Origin: Streptomyces sabulosicollis
GTDB taxonomy: Bacteria > Actinomycetota > Actinomycetes > Streptomycetales > Streptomycetaceae
DNA length: 33,352 nt
NCBI RefSeq assembly: GCF_016103465.1
Contig: NZ_JAEEAP010000052.1
Location: 1-33,352 of the forward strand
Direction: 5' to 3'
In this document: positions 7,900 to 15,594 of the stretch, piece by piece
Layout: each line of letters opens with the position of its first letter
Position numbering within the stretch: position 1 is the stretch's first letter
The notes under the pieces: generated by a model
Seen by the model: only the letters and a program-made list of their open reading frames with translations
Database searches by the model: none
What the model was told of the DNA's origin: nothing
Made by a program: the position numbers and the translations under genes

Positions 7900-9324
7900 A
7901 TGACCGGAACTTTCCACGCACGAATCCCCTACGAATCGCTGGACCCGCTGACCATCGGCGTGATGGACGATGAGAGCAACGTCCGCCGCGAAGAACTCGA
8001 ACTCGACATCCCCGAGCGGAACCTGCTCGCGGCCATTTACCCCGACGAGCCCCCCGCGGTGAAGAACACCACCGACGAGGCACGGCGCGCCCTGGCCAAC
8101 CCGGTGGCCGGGCCGAGTCTCGCGCGGTTGCTCGAGGGCGGCCGGAGCATCACGGTCATCATCGACAACCAGTTCCGGCCCACACCGGCCGCGAAGATCC
8201 TTCCGGCGGTGCTCGACGAGATCGAACGGGCCGGCACGACCAGGGCCACCGTCATCACCGGCAACGGCAAGGTCATATCGATGTCGCAGCGCGACATCGA
8301 GCAGAAGGTCGGCCGGGACAACCTCGCGCGCATGGCCCGGCTGGGTATCCCGCTGCTCCAGAACGACCCCCTCAACTACGACCTCTACACCCACCTCGGC
8401 ATCACCTCGCGGGGCACGCCCGCCTGGGTGCACGAGTCCGTGACCGGCCACGACGTGGTGATCGCGATCGGACAGGCACAGGCCAACCACTGGGGCTACG
8501 GCGGGGGCGGCAAGCTGGTCATGCCAGGGGTGTGCGCCGACATCACCATCGAGGCCAACCACGGCAACTTCGTGATGTCGCCCCAGACGCACTACGGGGC
8601 ACTGGCCGGCCCGATGCGCTCGGACATCGACGAGATCGCCACGATGGCCGGGCTCACCGCGACCCTGGACGTCCTGCTCGACACCCGCGGCAAGGTGATC
8701 GAGATGAACTTCGGGGCACATCCGGTGTCGCACCGCAGGACCATCGAGCGGTTCAACGAGATCTACGCCTTCGACAGCCCGGTGGCCGAAAGCGGTCCGG
8801 CCGACATCGTCATCTGCGGGGTGTTCGCGCCCACCGACCACCTGTTCTTCCACACCGGCTGGGGCTGTATGTCCGCCGACCACGTGGTGCGCGACGGCGG
8901 CACCGTCATCTACACCAGCCCCTCGCCCGGTGTGCGAACCGAGACGGGCTTCTTCCCCGGCCTGGCCCTGATGGACCTGATGAAGCCCTACATGCCACCC
9001 TCCGAGGCCGGTTACCACCGGCTGCTGGGGGACATCCACGCCCGGGAGATCCAGATGTGGGCCGGCTGCATCTGGGCCCCGATCTACGAGGTCATGGTGC
9101 GCAAGCACCTGACCCTGGTCACCCTCGAAGAGAACCTCGCCATGGCGGAGGACATCGGCATCGACGCCACCACCTCGCTGGACGCGGCGTTCACCGCGGC
9201 GATGGAGCGCCACGGCCCCGACGCCAAGGTGGCGGTCCTCCCCTTCGCCCGGTACCAGTTGCCCCGCGAGCTGGTCCGGCTGGACGCCCAGCCCCTGCGT
9301 TTCCCGCAAGAGGCCCCGCGGTGA
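7900..9324 (+). CDS. larA: LarA-family nickel-pincer-nucleotide enzyme, divergent
   Basis: A 474-residue LarA/DUF2088 protein; LarA of Lactobacillus plantarum has about 424. By motif comparison, Lys205 in GGGGKLVMPG corresponds to the lysine that tethers the nickel-pincer nucleotide (Lys184), His221 in EANHGNF to the nickel ligand His200, and His197 in QANHWGYGG to catalytic His174. Arg93 in FRPTP matches the substrate arginine. The other catalytic histidine (His108, in a GTHR motif) is missing: the segment reads TGNGKVIS at residues 120-127. The Asp of the DxTR motif reads Asn90, and the loop between His197 and Lys205 is two residues shorter. Cofactor binding is therefore well supported, but the chemistry may not be ordinary 2-hydroxyacid racemisation. 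ATG 7900 is preferred for the AAGAGGG ribosome site six bases upstream; an upstream TTG at 7882 is less likely. The substrate is unknown. Confidence 0.82.
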   Translation: MTGTFHARIPYESLDPLTIGVMDDESNVRREELELDIPERNLLAAIYPDEPPAVKNTTDEARRALANPVAGPSLARLLEGGRSITVIIDNQFRPTPAAKILPAVLDEIERAGTTRATVITGNGKVISMSQRDIEQKVGRDNLARMARLGIPLLQNDPLNYDLYTHLGITSRGTPAWVHESVTGHDVVIAIGQAQANHWGYGGGGKLVMPGVCADITIEANHGNFVMSPQTHYGALAGPMRSDIDEIATMAGLTATLDVLLDTRGKVIEMNFGAHPVSHRRTIERFNEIYAFDSPVAESGPADIVICGVFAPTDHLFFHTGWGCMSADHVVRDGGTVIYTSPSPGVRTETGFFPGLALMDLMKPYMPPSEAGYHRLLGDIHAREIQMWAGCIWAPIYEVMVRKHLTLVTLEENLAMAEDIGIDATTSLDAAFTAAMERHGPDAKVAVLPFARYQLPRELVRLDAQPLRFPQEAPR

Positions 9325-9602
9325 ACCCGGACGGGCCACCCCGGTCACCGGTCTGGGGCTCGACCACCATCACGGAACTGATCGGGCGGCATCCTGACGG
9401 CTCCGCGACGCGGTTGCTGTCCGCGATAGGCGTGGGCTGTGCCTACTGCGGTGGAGCGCCACGGGAGCCGATCACCCTGGCCGCCCGCCGTCACGGCCGT
9501 GATCCGGGGGCGTTCCTGCGGGTGTGTCAGGCGCTCGACGACGGGTGGCCGCCGGACGAGTTGATCGCCGCCGCGAAGGCGAAGAAACCCAAGGAGGGCT
9601 GA
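9321..9602 (+). CDS. DUF1858-like CxxC mini-protein in the lar operon
   Basis: A 93-residue protein starting at GTG 9321, which overlaps the larA stop (GTGA) and so is probably translationally coupled. Residues about 13-75 match the DUF1858 hybrid-cluster-associated redox-disulfide pattern: TITELIGRHPDGSATRLL, then GVGCAYCGGAP with a CxxC pair (Cys37/Cys40), then LAARRHGRDPGAFLRV. The C-terminal tail is lysine-rich (AAAKAKKPKEG). Its stop overlaps the larE leader, and AAGGAGGG inside its last codons serves as the larE ribosome site. Position between the enzyme gene and larE suggests a thiol or sulfur/metal carrier for cofactor assembly. That role is inference; the domain call rests on pattern similarity. 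Confidence 0.7.
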   Translation: MNPDGPPRSPVWGSTTITELIGRHPDGSATRLLSAIGVGCAYCGGAPREPITLAARRHGRDPGAFLRVCQALDDGWPPDELIAAAKAKKPKEG

Positions 9603-9604
9603 CC

Positions 9605-10429
9605 GTGCACACCACCACTCCGCTGGAGGCCCTGACCGCGCGCATCGGCGCCGTCGGCAGTGCCGTCGTCGCCTTCTCGGGCGGCGTCGACTCGTCGCTG
9701 GTAGCGGCGGTGGCGGCGCGGGCGCTCGGAGCACGGGCGCTGGCCGTGACGGCCGCCTCGTCCGCGCTCGCCACCGGCGAGCTGGAGGAAGCGCGCGCGG
9801 TGGCCGCCTCGGTCGGTATCGCCCATGAAGTCGTCGACACCGCCGAACTGGCCCGGGAGGGTTACCGCCGCAACGACCGCTTCCGTTGCTACCACTGCAA
9901 GACCGAGCTCTACGACCGGCTGGACGAACTCGCCGCGCGGCGGGGCTACGCGGCGGTGCTGTCCGGCGCGAACGCCGACGACCTCGGCGACTGGCGGCCG
10001 GGACTGCGCGCCGCGGCCGAGCACGGTGTGCGGCATCCCCTGCTGGAGGCCGGTCTCGGCAAGGAAGCCGTCCGGGCGCTGGCCCGCCACCTGGCCGTGC
10101 CCACCGCGGAGAAGCCGGCCTCCCCGTGTCTGGCCTCCCGCCTCCCGTACGGCACGCCCGTCAGCGCTCCCACGCTCGAACAGGTCGATCGGGCGGAACT
10201 GGCGCTGAAGCGGCTCGGCTACCGGGTGCTGCGGGTGCGGCACCACGGCCGGCTCGGCAGGGTCCAGCTGGCCGCCGAAGAGCTCGTCCGGGTGGCCGAC
10301 CCCGATGAGCGCGCCGCGGTGGTGGCGGCCGTGCGGGCCGCCGGGTACGACCAGGTGCGGATCGATGAACGGCCCTTCCGCTCCGGCTCGTTGAACCTGC
10401 CGATCACTCCGGTGGAGCGGAGCCGGTGA
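9605..10429 (+). CDS. larE: LarE, ATP-dependent sulfur insertase for nickel-pincer nucleotide
   Basis: A 274-residue PP-loop enzyme. FSGGVDSS (residues 24-31) is the ATP pyrophosphatase loop. LarE adenylates the pyridinium dicarboxylate nucleotide made by LarB and inserts sulfur. Cys175 in SPCLASRLPYGT corresponds to the sacrificial Cys176 of L. plantarum LarE. In addition, Cys95 and Cys98 form an RCYHCK motif that the L. plantarum enzyme lacks. Three such cysteines characterise the [4Fe-4S]-type LarE enzymes that use external sulfur, so this protein probably belongs to that catalytic class. GTG 9605 follows AAGGAGGG at 9591-9598; an upstream in-frame start at 9524 would lie inside the previous gene. 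The stop overlaps larB as GTGA. Confidence 0.92.
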   Translation: MHTTTPLEALTARIGAVGSAVVAFSGGVDSSLVAAVAARALGARALAVTAASSALATGELEEARAVAASVGIAHEVVDTAELAREGYRRNDRFRCYHCKTELYDRLDELAARRGYAAVLSGANADDLGDWRPGLRAAAEHGVRHPLLEAGLGKEAVRALARHLAVPTAEKPASPCLASRLPYGTPVSAPTLEQVDRAELALKRLGYRVLRVRHHGRLGRVQLAAEELVRVADPDERAAVVAAVRAAGYDQVRIDERPFRSGSLNLPITPVERSR

Positions 10430-11109
10430 GCGGGGCGGTCGGAGTCGGTGGTTACGCCCGGCTCGATGTGGACCGCAGGACGCGGACGGGCGTCCCGGAG
10501 GTGGTCTTCGGTGCGGGCAAGCCGCCCGAGCAGACGCTGCGCCTCCTGGCCGAGCTGCGGGCGCACGACCCCACCGGCCCGGCTCTGGCGACCCGCTGCC
10601 CCGAGGCGGTTCTCGACGCCGCGGCCGAGGCGTTTCCGGACGAGGCGGTGAGCGTCGACCGGGCGGCCGCGACCGTCACGGTAGGAGAGCCGCCGCCACC
10701 GGTCGGGCACACCCTGGTGCTGACCGCGGGCACGACCGACCTGCCGGTGGCCCGTGAATGCCTGGCCACGCTGACGGCACTCGGAGTGGGCGCAGAGGTG
10801 ATGGCGGACGTCGGAGTGGCCGGACTGCACCGGCTGCTGGCGAAGCTGGACGACGTGCGCACCGCGGACTGTCTCGTCGTCGTCGCCGGAATGGACGGCG
10901 CCCTGCCCAGCGTGGTCGCCGGACTTGTCGCGGCCCCGGTCGTCGGTGTGCCGACCAGCGTTGGTTACGGAGTGGCCGCCGGGGGCGTCGCCGCCGCCGT
11001 GACCATGCTGTCGTCCTGCAGCCCCGGGCTGGCCGTGGTCAACATCGACAATGGCTTCGGCGCCGCCGTGCATGTCGCGAAGATCCTCGGAGTGGGGCGC
11101 CGTGGCTGA
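10426..11109 (+). CDS. larB: LarB, NaAD carboxylase/hydrolase of nickel-pincer synthesis
   Basis: A 227-residue LarB with a PurE-like (AIR carboxylase) C-terminal half. LarB carboxylates the pyridinium ring of nicotinic acid adenine dinucleotide and cleaves the phosphoanhydride to give the dicarboxylated mononucleotide. Seen here: RTGVPEVVFGAGK, TAGTTDLPVARE (residues about 104-115), ADVGVAGLHRLL, VVVAGMDGALPSVVAGLV, VPTSVGYG and VVNIDNGFGAA, all hallmarks of the family. The length is normal. GTG 10426 overlaps the larE stop and the larC start overlaps its end by eight bases, so E, B and C are one translation-coupled unit. Confidence 0.93.
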   Translation: MSGAVGVGGYARLDVDRRTRTGVPEVVFGAGKPPEQTLRLLAELRAHDPTGPALATRCPEAVLDAAAEAFPDEAVSVDRAAATVTVGEPPPPVGHTLVLTAGTTDLPVARECLATLTALGVGAEVMADVGVAGLHRLLAKLDDVRTADCLVVVAGMDGALPSVVAGLVAAPVVGVPTSVGYGVAAGGVAAAVTMLSSCSPGLAVVNIDNGFGAAVHVAKILGVGRRG

Positions 11110-12313
11110 GCGGGCCTGCTGGATCGACGCCACGTCCGGCCTGGCCGGCGACATGCTGATGGCCGCTCTCCTCGACGCGGGCGCGGACCGGGAGCGGGTC
11201 ACCGCCGCGGTGGCGTCGCTCGGTCTCGGCGTCGCCGTACGCGTCCAGCCCGATCGGCGCGGCGGATTCCGCTGTCTGCGTGCCCGGGTCAGCGTCCCCG
11301 CGGGACCTCCGGCGCACCGGCACCTGGACGATGTCCTCGCCCTGGTCGCATCGGCGGAGCTGGACGCGGACGCCAGGAGTTACGCCCGGCGGGTGTTCGA
11401 GGTGCTCGCTCACGCCGAAGGCGCCGTGCACGGAACCGACCCCACGGCGGTGCACTTCCACGAGGTGGGGGCGCTCGACGCGCTGGCCGACGTCGTGGGC
11501 TGCGCGGCGGCGCTGGACGACCTCGGGCTGCTCACCGGACATCCGGTGGTGACGACCTCGCCACTGGCGACCGGAAGGGGCACCGTGCACACCGAGCACG
11601 GCCCGCTGCCGGTGCCCACCCCGGCGGTGCTGGGCATCGCCGCGCGAGCGGGCCTGCGGCTGACCGAAGGAGACCTGGAGGGGGAACGCACGACCCCCAC
11701 CGGGGCGGCCCTGGTCGCCGCGCTCGCCCGGCCCGGGGCATTCCCCGCCATGACCGTGCGCGGCGTCGGCATCGGCGGGGGCTCCCGGGACCCCGCCGAC
11801 CGCCCCAACATCACTCGGGTCGTCCTGGGCACCGTCCAGGAGACCGTACACAGGCCGTCCGGCGATGTGCTCGTGATCGAGGCCACGATCGACGACCTGG
11901 ACCCGCAACTGTGGCCGTCGGTGCTCACCGCCGTCCGGGCCGCCGGTGCCTGGGACTGCTGGACGAGCCCCATCACTGCCCGGCACGGCCGGCCCGGACA
12001 GGTCCTCACCGCCCTGTGCGACGACGGCCTGCGGGAAGCGGTCACCGACACGCTGTTCCGCCACACCACCACGGTGGGCGTGCGGTGGTCGACCTGGCAA
12101 CGGGCCACCCTGCCCCGCCGGTCGGTGACCGTGGCCATCGGGCCCGAGGGGCGACGGCAGCACATCGGCGTCAAGGTGTCCGAGCTCGGAAACGGGAGCC
12201 GCACGGTCAAACCGGAGCTCTCCGACGTGGAATCCGCCGCCCGGGCCCTTGAGCTGCCGCCGCGTGTGGTGGTGGATCAGGTGATGACCGAGTTCCACCG
12301 CCGGAGCGGGTGA
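11102..12313 (+). CDS. larC: LarC, nickel insertion cyclometallase
   Basis: A 403-residue LarC, which inserts nickel into the dithiocarboxylated pyridinium nucleotide in a CTP-dependent reaction to finish the cofactor. Motifs: WIDATSGLAGDMLMAALL at the N-terminus, HFHEVGALDALADVVG, TPTGAALVAAL, GIGGGSRDPADRPN and VIEATIDDLDPQLW before the C-terminal domain. In L. plantarum the two halves (larC1 and larC2) are joined by programmed frameshifting; here they are one continuous frame. GTG 11102 is chosen because GGAGTGGGG (11089-11097) precedes it and the alternative start at 11051 would intrude further into larB. It ends the lar operon. No nickel transporter gene accompanies it in this window. 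Confidence 0.93.
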   Translation: MAERACWIDATSGLAGDMLMAALLDAGADRERVTAAVASLGLGVAVRVQPDRRGGFRCLRARVSVPAGPPAHRHLDDVLALVASAELDADARSYARRVFEVLAHAEGAVHGTDPTAVHFHEVGALDALADVVGCAAALDDLGLLTGHPVVTTSPLATGRGTVHTEHGPLPVPTPAVLGIAARAGLRLTEGDLEGERTTPTGAALVAALARPGAFPAMTVRGVGIGGGSRDPADRPNITRVVLGTVQETVHRPSGDVLVIEATIDDLDPQLWPSVLTAVRAAGAWDCWTSPITARHGRPGQVLTALCDDGLREAVTDTLFRHTTTVGVRWSTWQRATLPRRSVTVAIGPEGRRQHIGVKVSELGNGSRTVKPELSDVESAARALELPPRVVVDQVMTEFHRRSG

Positions 12314-12319
12314 ATCGGA

Positions 12320-12335
12320 GCCCGCTCAGGCGGGC
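12320..12335. terminator. Short bidirectional hairpin between larC and lysR
   Basis: GCCCGC (12320-12325), loop TCAG, GCGGGC (12330-12335) lies between convergent genes and overlaps the LysR stop codon. Six perfect GC pairs without a T-run make it a modest terminator for either strand. Confidence 0.5.
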
Positions 12336-13138
12336 CGCAGCGTCGTGGTGGCGATCTCCAGGAAGTCGCGCACCACCTGTTTCTCGCGCCGGTCCGCCGC
12401 GACGGCCAGGCAGGTCTCGGCCCCCGGGGCGTCCGTGACGGGGAGGTGGACGAGGTCGGGGCGGGAGTAGGAGCGCGCGGCGCTGAGCGAGATGAGCGCG
12501 ATACCGTGCCCGGCGGCGATGAGCTCGAACTTCTCCTCGATGGAGGACATCGGCCGCGTCGTCGCGGTGATCATCTTCTCGCCGTCGAGGTCGGCTCGGG
12601 TGAGCTTCTCGCGGCGCGCCAGCGGATGCGTCGCGGGCATGCAGGCGACCCTGGGCTCGTGGCCGATGGGGATGGTGCGCAACTCCGAGTCGTCGAAAGG
12701 CTGTCGCAGGTATGCGACCTGGGCCCGGCCGTCCCGGAGCGGCGCGTCCGGTTGCCACCAGTGGGCCGGGACGACGTCGGTCTCGACGTCCGGGTGGCGC
12801 GATGTGAACGCCCGGATCGCATCCGACACATGCAGCCCGGGGGAGAAGGCCACGACGAGGCGCTGGGCGCCCCGTTCGGCGTCGTGTACGCGCCGCACCG
12901 CAGCGGCGACCGCCCCGAGGATCCGCTGCGCCTCCTCGTGGAGCTGCTTCCCGGCGGCGGTCAGCTCCACGCTCCGGGTGGTGCGCACGAGCAGCACGCA
13001 CTCCAACTCCTGCTCGAACGCCTTGATTTGGCGGCTGAGGACCGGTTGGGCGATGAACAGCTGTTCCGCGGCCCGGCCGAAGTGCCGGTGCTCGGCCACC
13101 GCGGCGAAATAGCGGAGCTTGCGCAGATCGAGATCCAT
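12326..13138 (-). CDS. LysR family transcriptional regulator
   Basis: A 270-residue LTTR, slightly short for the family (about 300). Residues 1-62 hold the winged HTH (LRKLRYFAAVAEHRHFGRA, then LFIAQPVLSRQIKAFEQELE), followed by the linker helix and the periplasmic-binding-protein-like effector domain (residues 90-265: LVVAFSPGLHVSDAIRAF, ARAQVAYLRQPF-like and AAGHGIALISLS segments). It is divergent from the NmrA/SDR pair at 13207, the usual layout for a LysR protein and its target. The ATG at 13138 agrees with the standard MDLDLRKLRYF start. The effector is unknown. Confidence 0.9.
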   Translation of the reverse strand: MDLDLRKLRYFAAVAEHRHFGRAAEQLFIAQPVLSRQIKAFEQELECVLLVRTTRSVELTAAGKQLHEEAQRILGAVAAAVRRVHDAERGAQRLVVAFSPGLHVSDAIRAFTSRHPDVETDVVPAHWWQPDAPLRDGRAQVAYLRQPFDDSELRTIPIGHEPRVACMPATHPLARREKLTRADLDGEKMITATTRPMSSIEEKFELIAAGHGIALISLSAARSYSRPDLVHLPVTDAPGAETCLAVAADRREKQVVRDFLEIATTTLRPA

Positions 13139-13206
13139 GCCCTCAAGGTATCAATTGCCGGGAAAGGTATTGGACCCCGCGGGTGGCCCGCCGCGAGACT
13201 CACCAC
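13139..13206. promoter_or_regulatory. Divergent lysR / NmrA promoter region with AAGGTAT repeats
   Basis: In the 68-bp gap between the two divergent starts, AAGGTAT occurs at 13145-13151 and again at 13164-13170, a 19-bp period that puts both copies near the same helix face. The first is followed by the palindrome CAATTG (13152-13157), giving GGTATCAATTGCC. This is a plausible LysR binding region; a T-N11-A box was not assigned with confidence. Confidence 0.4.
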
Positions 13207-14103
13207 ATGATCGTCATTACCGCTCCCACCGGCCAGATCGGCGGCCGGCTCCTGGACATCCTGCTCAACGAGGCTCCCGAGCGCGGCGAAGAGCTGCGCG
13301 TCATCGTGCGCGACCCCGGGAAGCTCCCCGACGCCGTCCGCGACCACGTCGACGTCGTCACCGGCTCGCACGGCGACGCCGAGGTCGTCGACCGGGCCTT
13401 CGCCGGCGCGGACGCCGTCTTCTGGCTGGCCCCGCCGCACCCGCGGGCGCCGAGTCTGGAGGCCGCCTACTCCGGGTTCACACGCCCCGCCGCGAAGGCG
13501 TTCACGGTCCACGGGGTCGGCCATGTCGTCGGCGTCTCGGCGCTCGGCCGCGGCACCCCCGCCGCCGGCCGCGCCGGACATGTGACGGCGTCGCTGGCCA
13601 TGGACGACCTCATCGCGGGTACCGGCGTGGCCTACCGGGCGCTCGCCTGTCCCAGCTTCATGGACAACCTGCTGCGGCAGGCGGCCTCGATCCGCGACGA
13701 CGGCGTGTTCACCGACACCGCCGCCGCCGACCGCGCGGCACCGACGGCCACCACCGCAGACATCGCCGCGGCCGCCGCCGGCCTGCTGCTCGACCGCTCG
13801 TGGACGGGCACGGGCGAGGTCCCGGTGCTGGGCCCCGAGGACCTTTCGGCGAACGACATGGCGCGCATCATGTCCGAGGTGCTCGGCCGCCCGGTCCGCT
13901 ACCAGCGGCAGTCGCTGGAGGACCTGCGCGCCGCCCTCACCGGACGCGGCGTCGGCGACGCCATCGTGCAGGGCTACGTCGACATGATGCGCTCCAAGGA
14001 CGAGGGCATCGACGCGGGCGTGCGGCGCACCCCTCGGACCGCCAGTCCGACGACCTTCCGCCAGTGGTGCGAAGAGGTCCTCAGGCCGGCGGTGCGGGCA
14101 TGA
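13207..14103 (+). CDS. NmrA-like NAD(P)-binding oxidoreductase (atypical SDR)
   Basis: A 298-residue NmrA/HSCARG-type Rossmann protein. The N-terminus MIVITAPTGQIGGRLLDILL carries the GxxGxxG-type nucleotide loop, followed by LRVIVRDPGKL, FAGADAVFWLAPP and a C-terminal segment ending TTFRQWCEEVLRP, all typical of the atypical-SDR group that includes TMR-type quinone/NADPH proteins. No YxxxK catalytic pair is obvious, as is usual for the group. ATG 13207 is preferred to GTG 13183 because it gives the standard beta-strand start, though the ribosome site is weak. Its stop overlaps the next gene (ATGA). Probably controlled by the divergent LysR protein. Confidence 0.82.
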   Translation: MIVITAPTGQIGGRLLDILLNEAPERGEELRVIVRDPGKLPDAVRDHVDVVTGSHGDAEVVDRAFAGADAVFWLAPPHPRAPSLEAAYSGFTRPAAKAFTVHGVGHVVGVSALGRGTPAAGRAGHVTASLAMDDLIAGTGVAYRALACPSFMDNLLRQAASIRDDGVFTDTAAADRAAPTATTADIAAAAAGLLLDRSWTGTGEVPVLGPEDLSANDMARIMSEVLGRPVRYQRQSLEDLRAALTGRGVGDAIVQGYVDMMRSKDEGIDAGVRRTPRTASPTTFRQWCEEVLRPAVRA

Positions 14104-14789
14104 GCACCAGGACCGCTCTCATCATCGGCGCCTCCCGCGCGCTCGGGCTCGGCCTCGCCACCGAGTACGCGCACCGCGGCTGGAACGTCATCGGTACCGT
14201 CCGGGGCCCGCGCCGCACCGGCCTCCACGACCTGGCCGAGGCGTCCGGGGGCCGGGTCACGGTCGAGTCGCTGGACATGACGGAGCCGGACGAGATCGCC
14301 GCGCTGCGCGAGCGCCTGGCGGAGCACACGCTCGACCTGCTGTTCGTCAACGCCGCCATCACGCGGGGCGACATCCCGATCGGCGAGGTTCCGACCGAGA
14401 TGTTCACCGAGGTCATGGTCACCAACGCACTCGGCCCGATGCGCGTGGTCGAGTCCCTCCGCTCGCTGGTCGCGCCCACCGGGACCATCGGCGTCATGTC
14501 CTCGCGCCAGGGCAGCCTCGGCCTGAACACCAAGGGCGGCCAGGACGTCTACCGCGCCAGCAAGTCCGCCCTGAACCAGCTGATGCGCAGCTACGCCGCC
14601 CGGTACGCCGAAGCCGCGCACACGCTGCTGCTCATGTGCCCCGGCCACGTCCGCACCGAACTCGGCGGACCGGACGCCCCGCTGACCATCGACCAGTCCA
14701 TCCCGGGAGTGGTGGACACGATCGACCGCCACGGCGGCGAACCGGGCCTGAAGTTCCTCAACTACCAGGACCAGCCCGTGCCCTGGTAG
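14100..14789 (+). CDS. Classical SDR family oxidoreductase
   Basis: A 229-residue short-chain dehydrogenase, near the usual 250. GASRALGLGLATEYAHRGW (residues 10-28) is the cofactor-binding turn, NAAI replaces the NNAG structural motif, Ser in GVMSSRQGS and Tyr-x-x-x-Lys in YRASKSALNQL are the catalytic residues, and CPGHVRTELGG follows. It is translationally coupled to the NmrA-like gene (start ATG 14100 overlapping the stop 14101-14103). Together they suggest a LysR-controlled reductive detoxification step; the substrate is unknown. Confidence 0.88.
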   Translation: MSTRTALIIGASRALGLGLATEYAHRGWNVIGTVRGPRRTGLHDLAEASGGRVTVESLDMTEPDEIAALRERLAEHTLDLLFVNAAITRGDIPIGEVPTEMFTEVMVTNALGPMRVVESLRSLVAPTGTIGVMSSRQGSLGLNTKGGQDVYRASKSALNQLMRSYAARYAEAAHTLLLMCPGHVRTELGGPDAPLTIDQSIPGVVDTIDRHGGEPGLKFLNYQDQPVPW

Positions 14790-14805
14790 CAGCCGTCGGC
14801 CCGGG

Positions 14806-15594
14806 TCAGCCGGCCCGCATCCCCTCGTACAGGGCCGGGTCGTGGGCGCAGATGATCGCCAGGTCGGGTTCCGCGCGCCGGTGCAGCTCGCCGAGGCGGG
14901 CGTGGTTGGCGCGGACCTGCTTCAGGTCGTACGCGACAGCAGTCTCCATGGCGCGGAGGGCCGCGGGCACGGGGGCGCGGCCGTCGAGGGTGCCGGGGTG
15001 GTAGAAGGCGTCCCCGGCGTGCAGGATCCAGCGGGTGCCGGTGTCGACCGCGACGCAGGCGTGGCCGCGGGTGTGGCCGGGCAGGGAGACCAGGACGATC
15101 CCGGGCGCGACGGAGTCCAGCTCCTTGGCGGCGGCGAACCCGCGCCACGCCTCGCCGTCCGGGCTGTGCTCGACGACGCTCGGGCCGTGGGCCCACTGGG
15201 CGGGGCGGAAGCGCAGGCGTTCGCGCCAGGAGGGGGCGTGGATCGCACCGTGTGCCTCGGCCGCGCTGACGTGCACGGTGGCATGCGGAAAGTCGGCGAG
15301 GCCGCCGATGTGGTCGGCGTCGAAGTGGGTGAGGACGATATGGCGGACGTCGTCGCGCCGGAAGCCGAGCCGTTCGACCTGGCAGGCGGCGGTTTCGTCG
15401 GGGTCCAGGGCCGGTCTGGTGTAGTGGCGGGCCGGGCCCACACGGCGGCCATGGGTGGCGATGTCCATGAGGCCGAAGCCGGAGTCGACGAGCACCAGCC
15501 CCTGTGCGTCCGTCTCGAGGAGGAGGACGTGGCAGACCAGCCGCGGTCCGCCGCGCGGGTGCATGGTGCCGCAGTTGAGGTGGTGGACCTTCAC
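14806..15594 (-). CDS. MBL-fold metallohydrolase (AHL-lactonase-like)
   Basis: A 262-residue metallo-beta-lactamase-fold protein. Residues near the N-terminus read [22 protein letters not shown]. The metal site motif is [16 protein letters not shown], that is HxDxDH, where the second His of the classical HxHxDH is Asp. Further ligands follow in [19 protein letters not shown] and the final ICAHDP. It resembles N-acyl-homoserine lactonase-type hydrolases more than beta-lactamases. GTG 15594 overlaps the stop of the preceding SnoaL-like gene, and the frame extending further upstream overlaps that gene and is not used. It is the last gene of a three-gene operon under the divergent TetR regulator and converges with the SDR gene only 16 bases away. 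Confidence 0.83.
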   Translation of the reverse strand: MKVHHLNCGTMHPRGGPRLVCHVLLLETDAQGLVLVDSGFGLMDIATHGRRVGPARHYTRPALDPDETAACQVERLGFRRDDVRHIVLTHFDADHIGGLADFPHATVHVSAAEAHGAIHAPSWRERLRFRPAQWAHGPSVVEHSPDGEAWRGFAAAKELDSVAPGIVLVSLPGHTRGHACVAVDTGTRWILHAGDAFYHPGTLDGRAPVPAALRAMETAVAYDLKQVRANHARLGELHRRAEPDLAIICAHDPALYEGMRAG

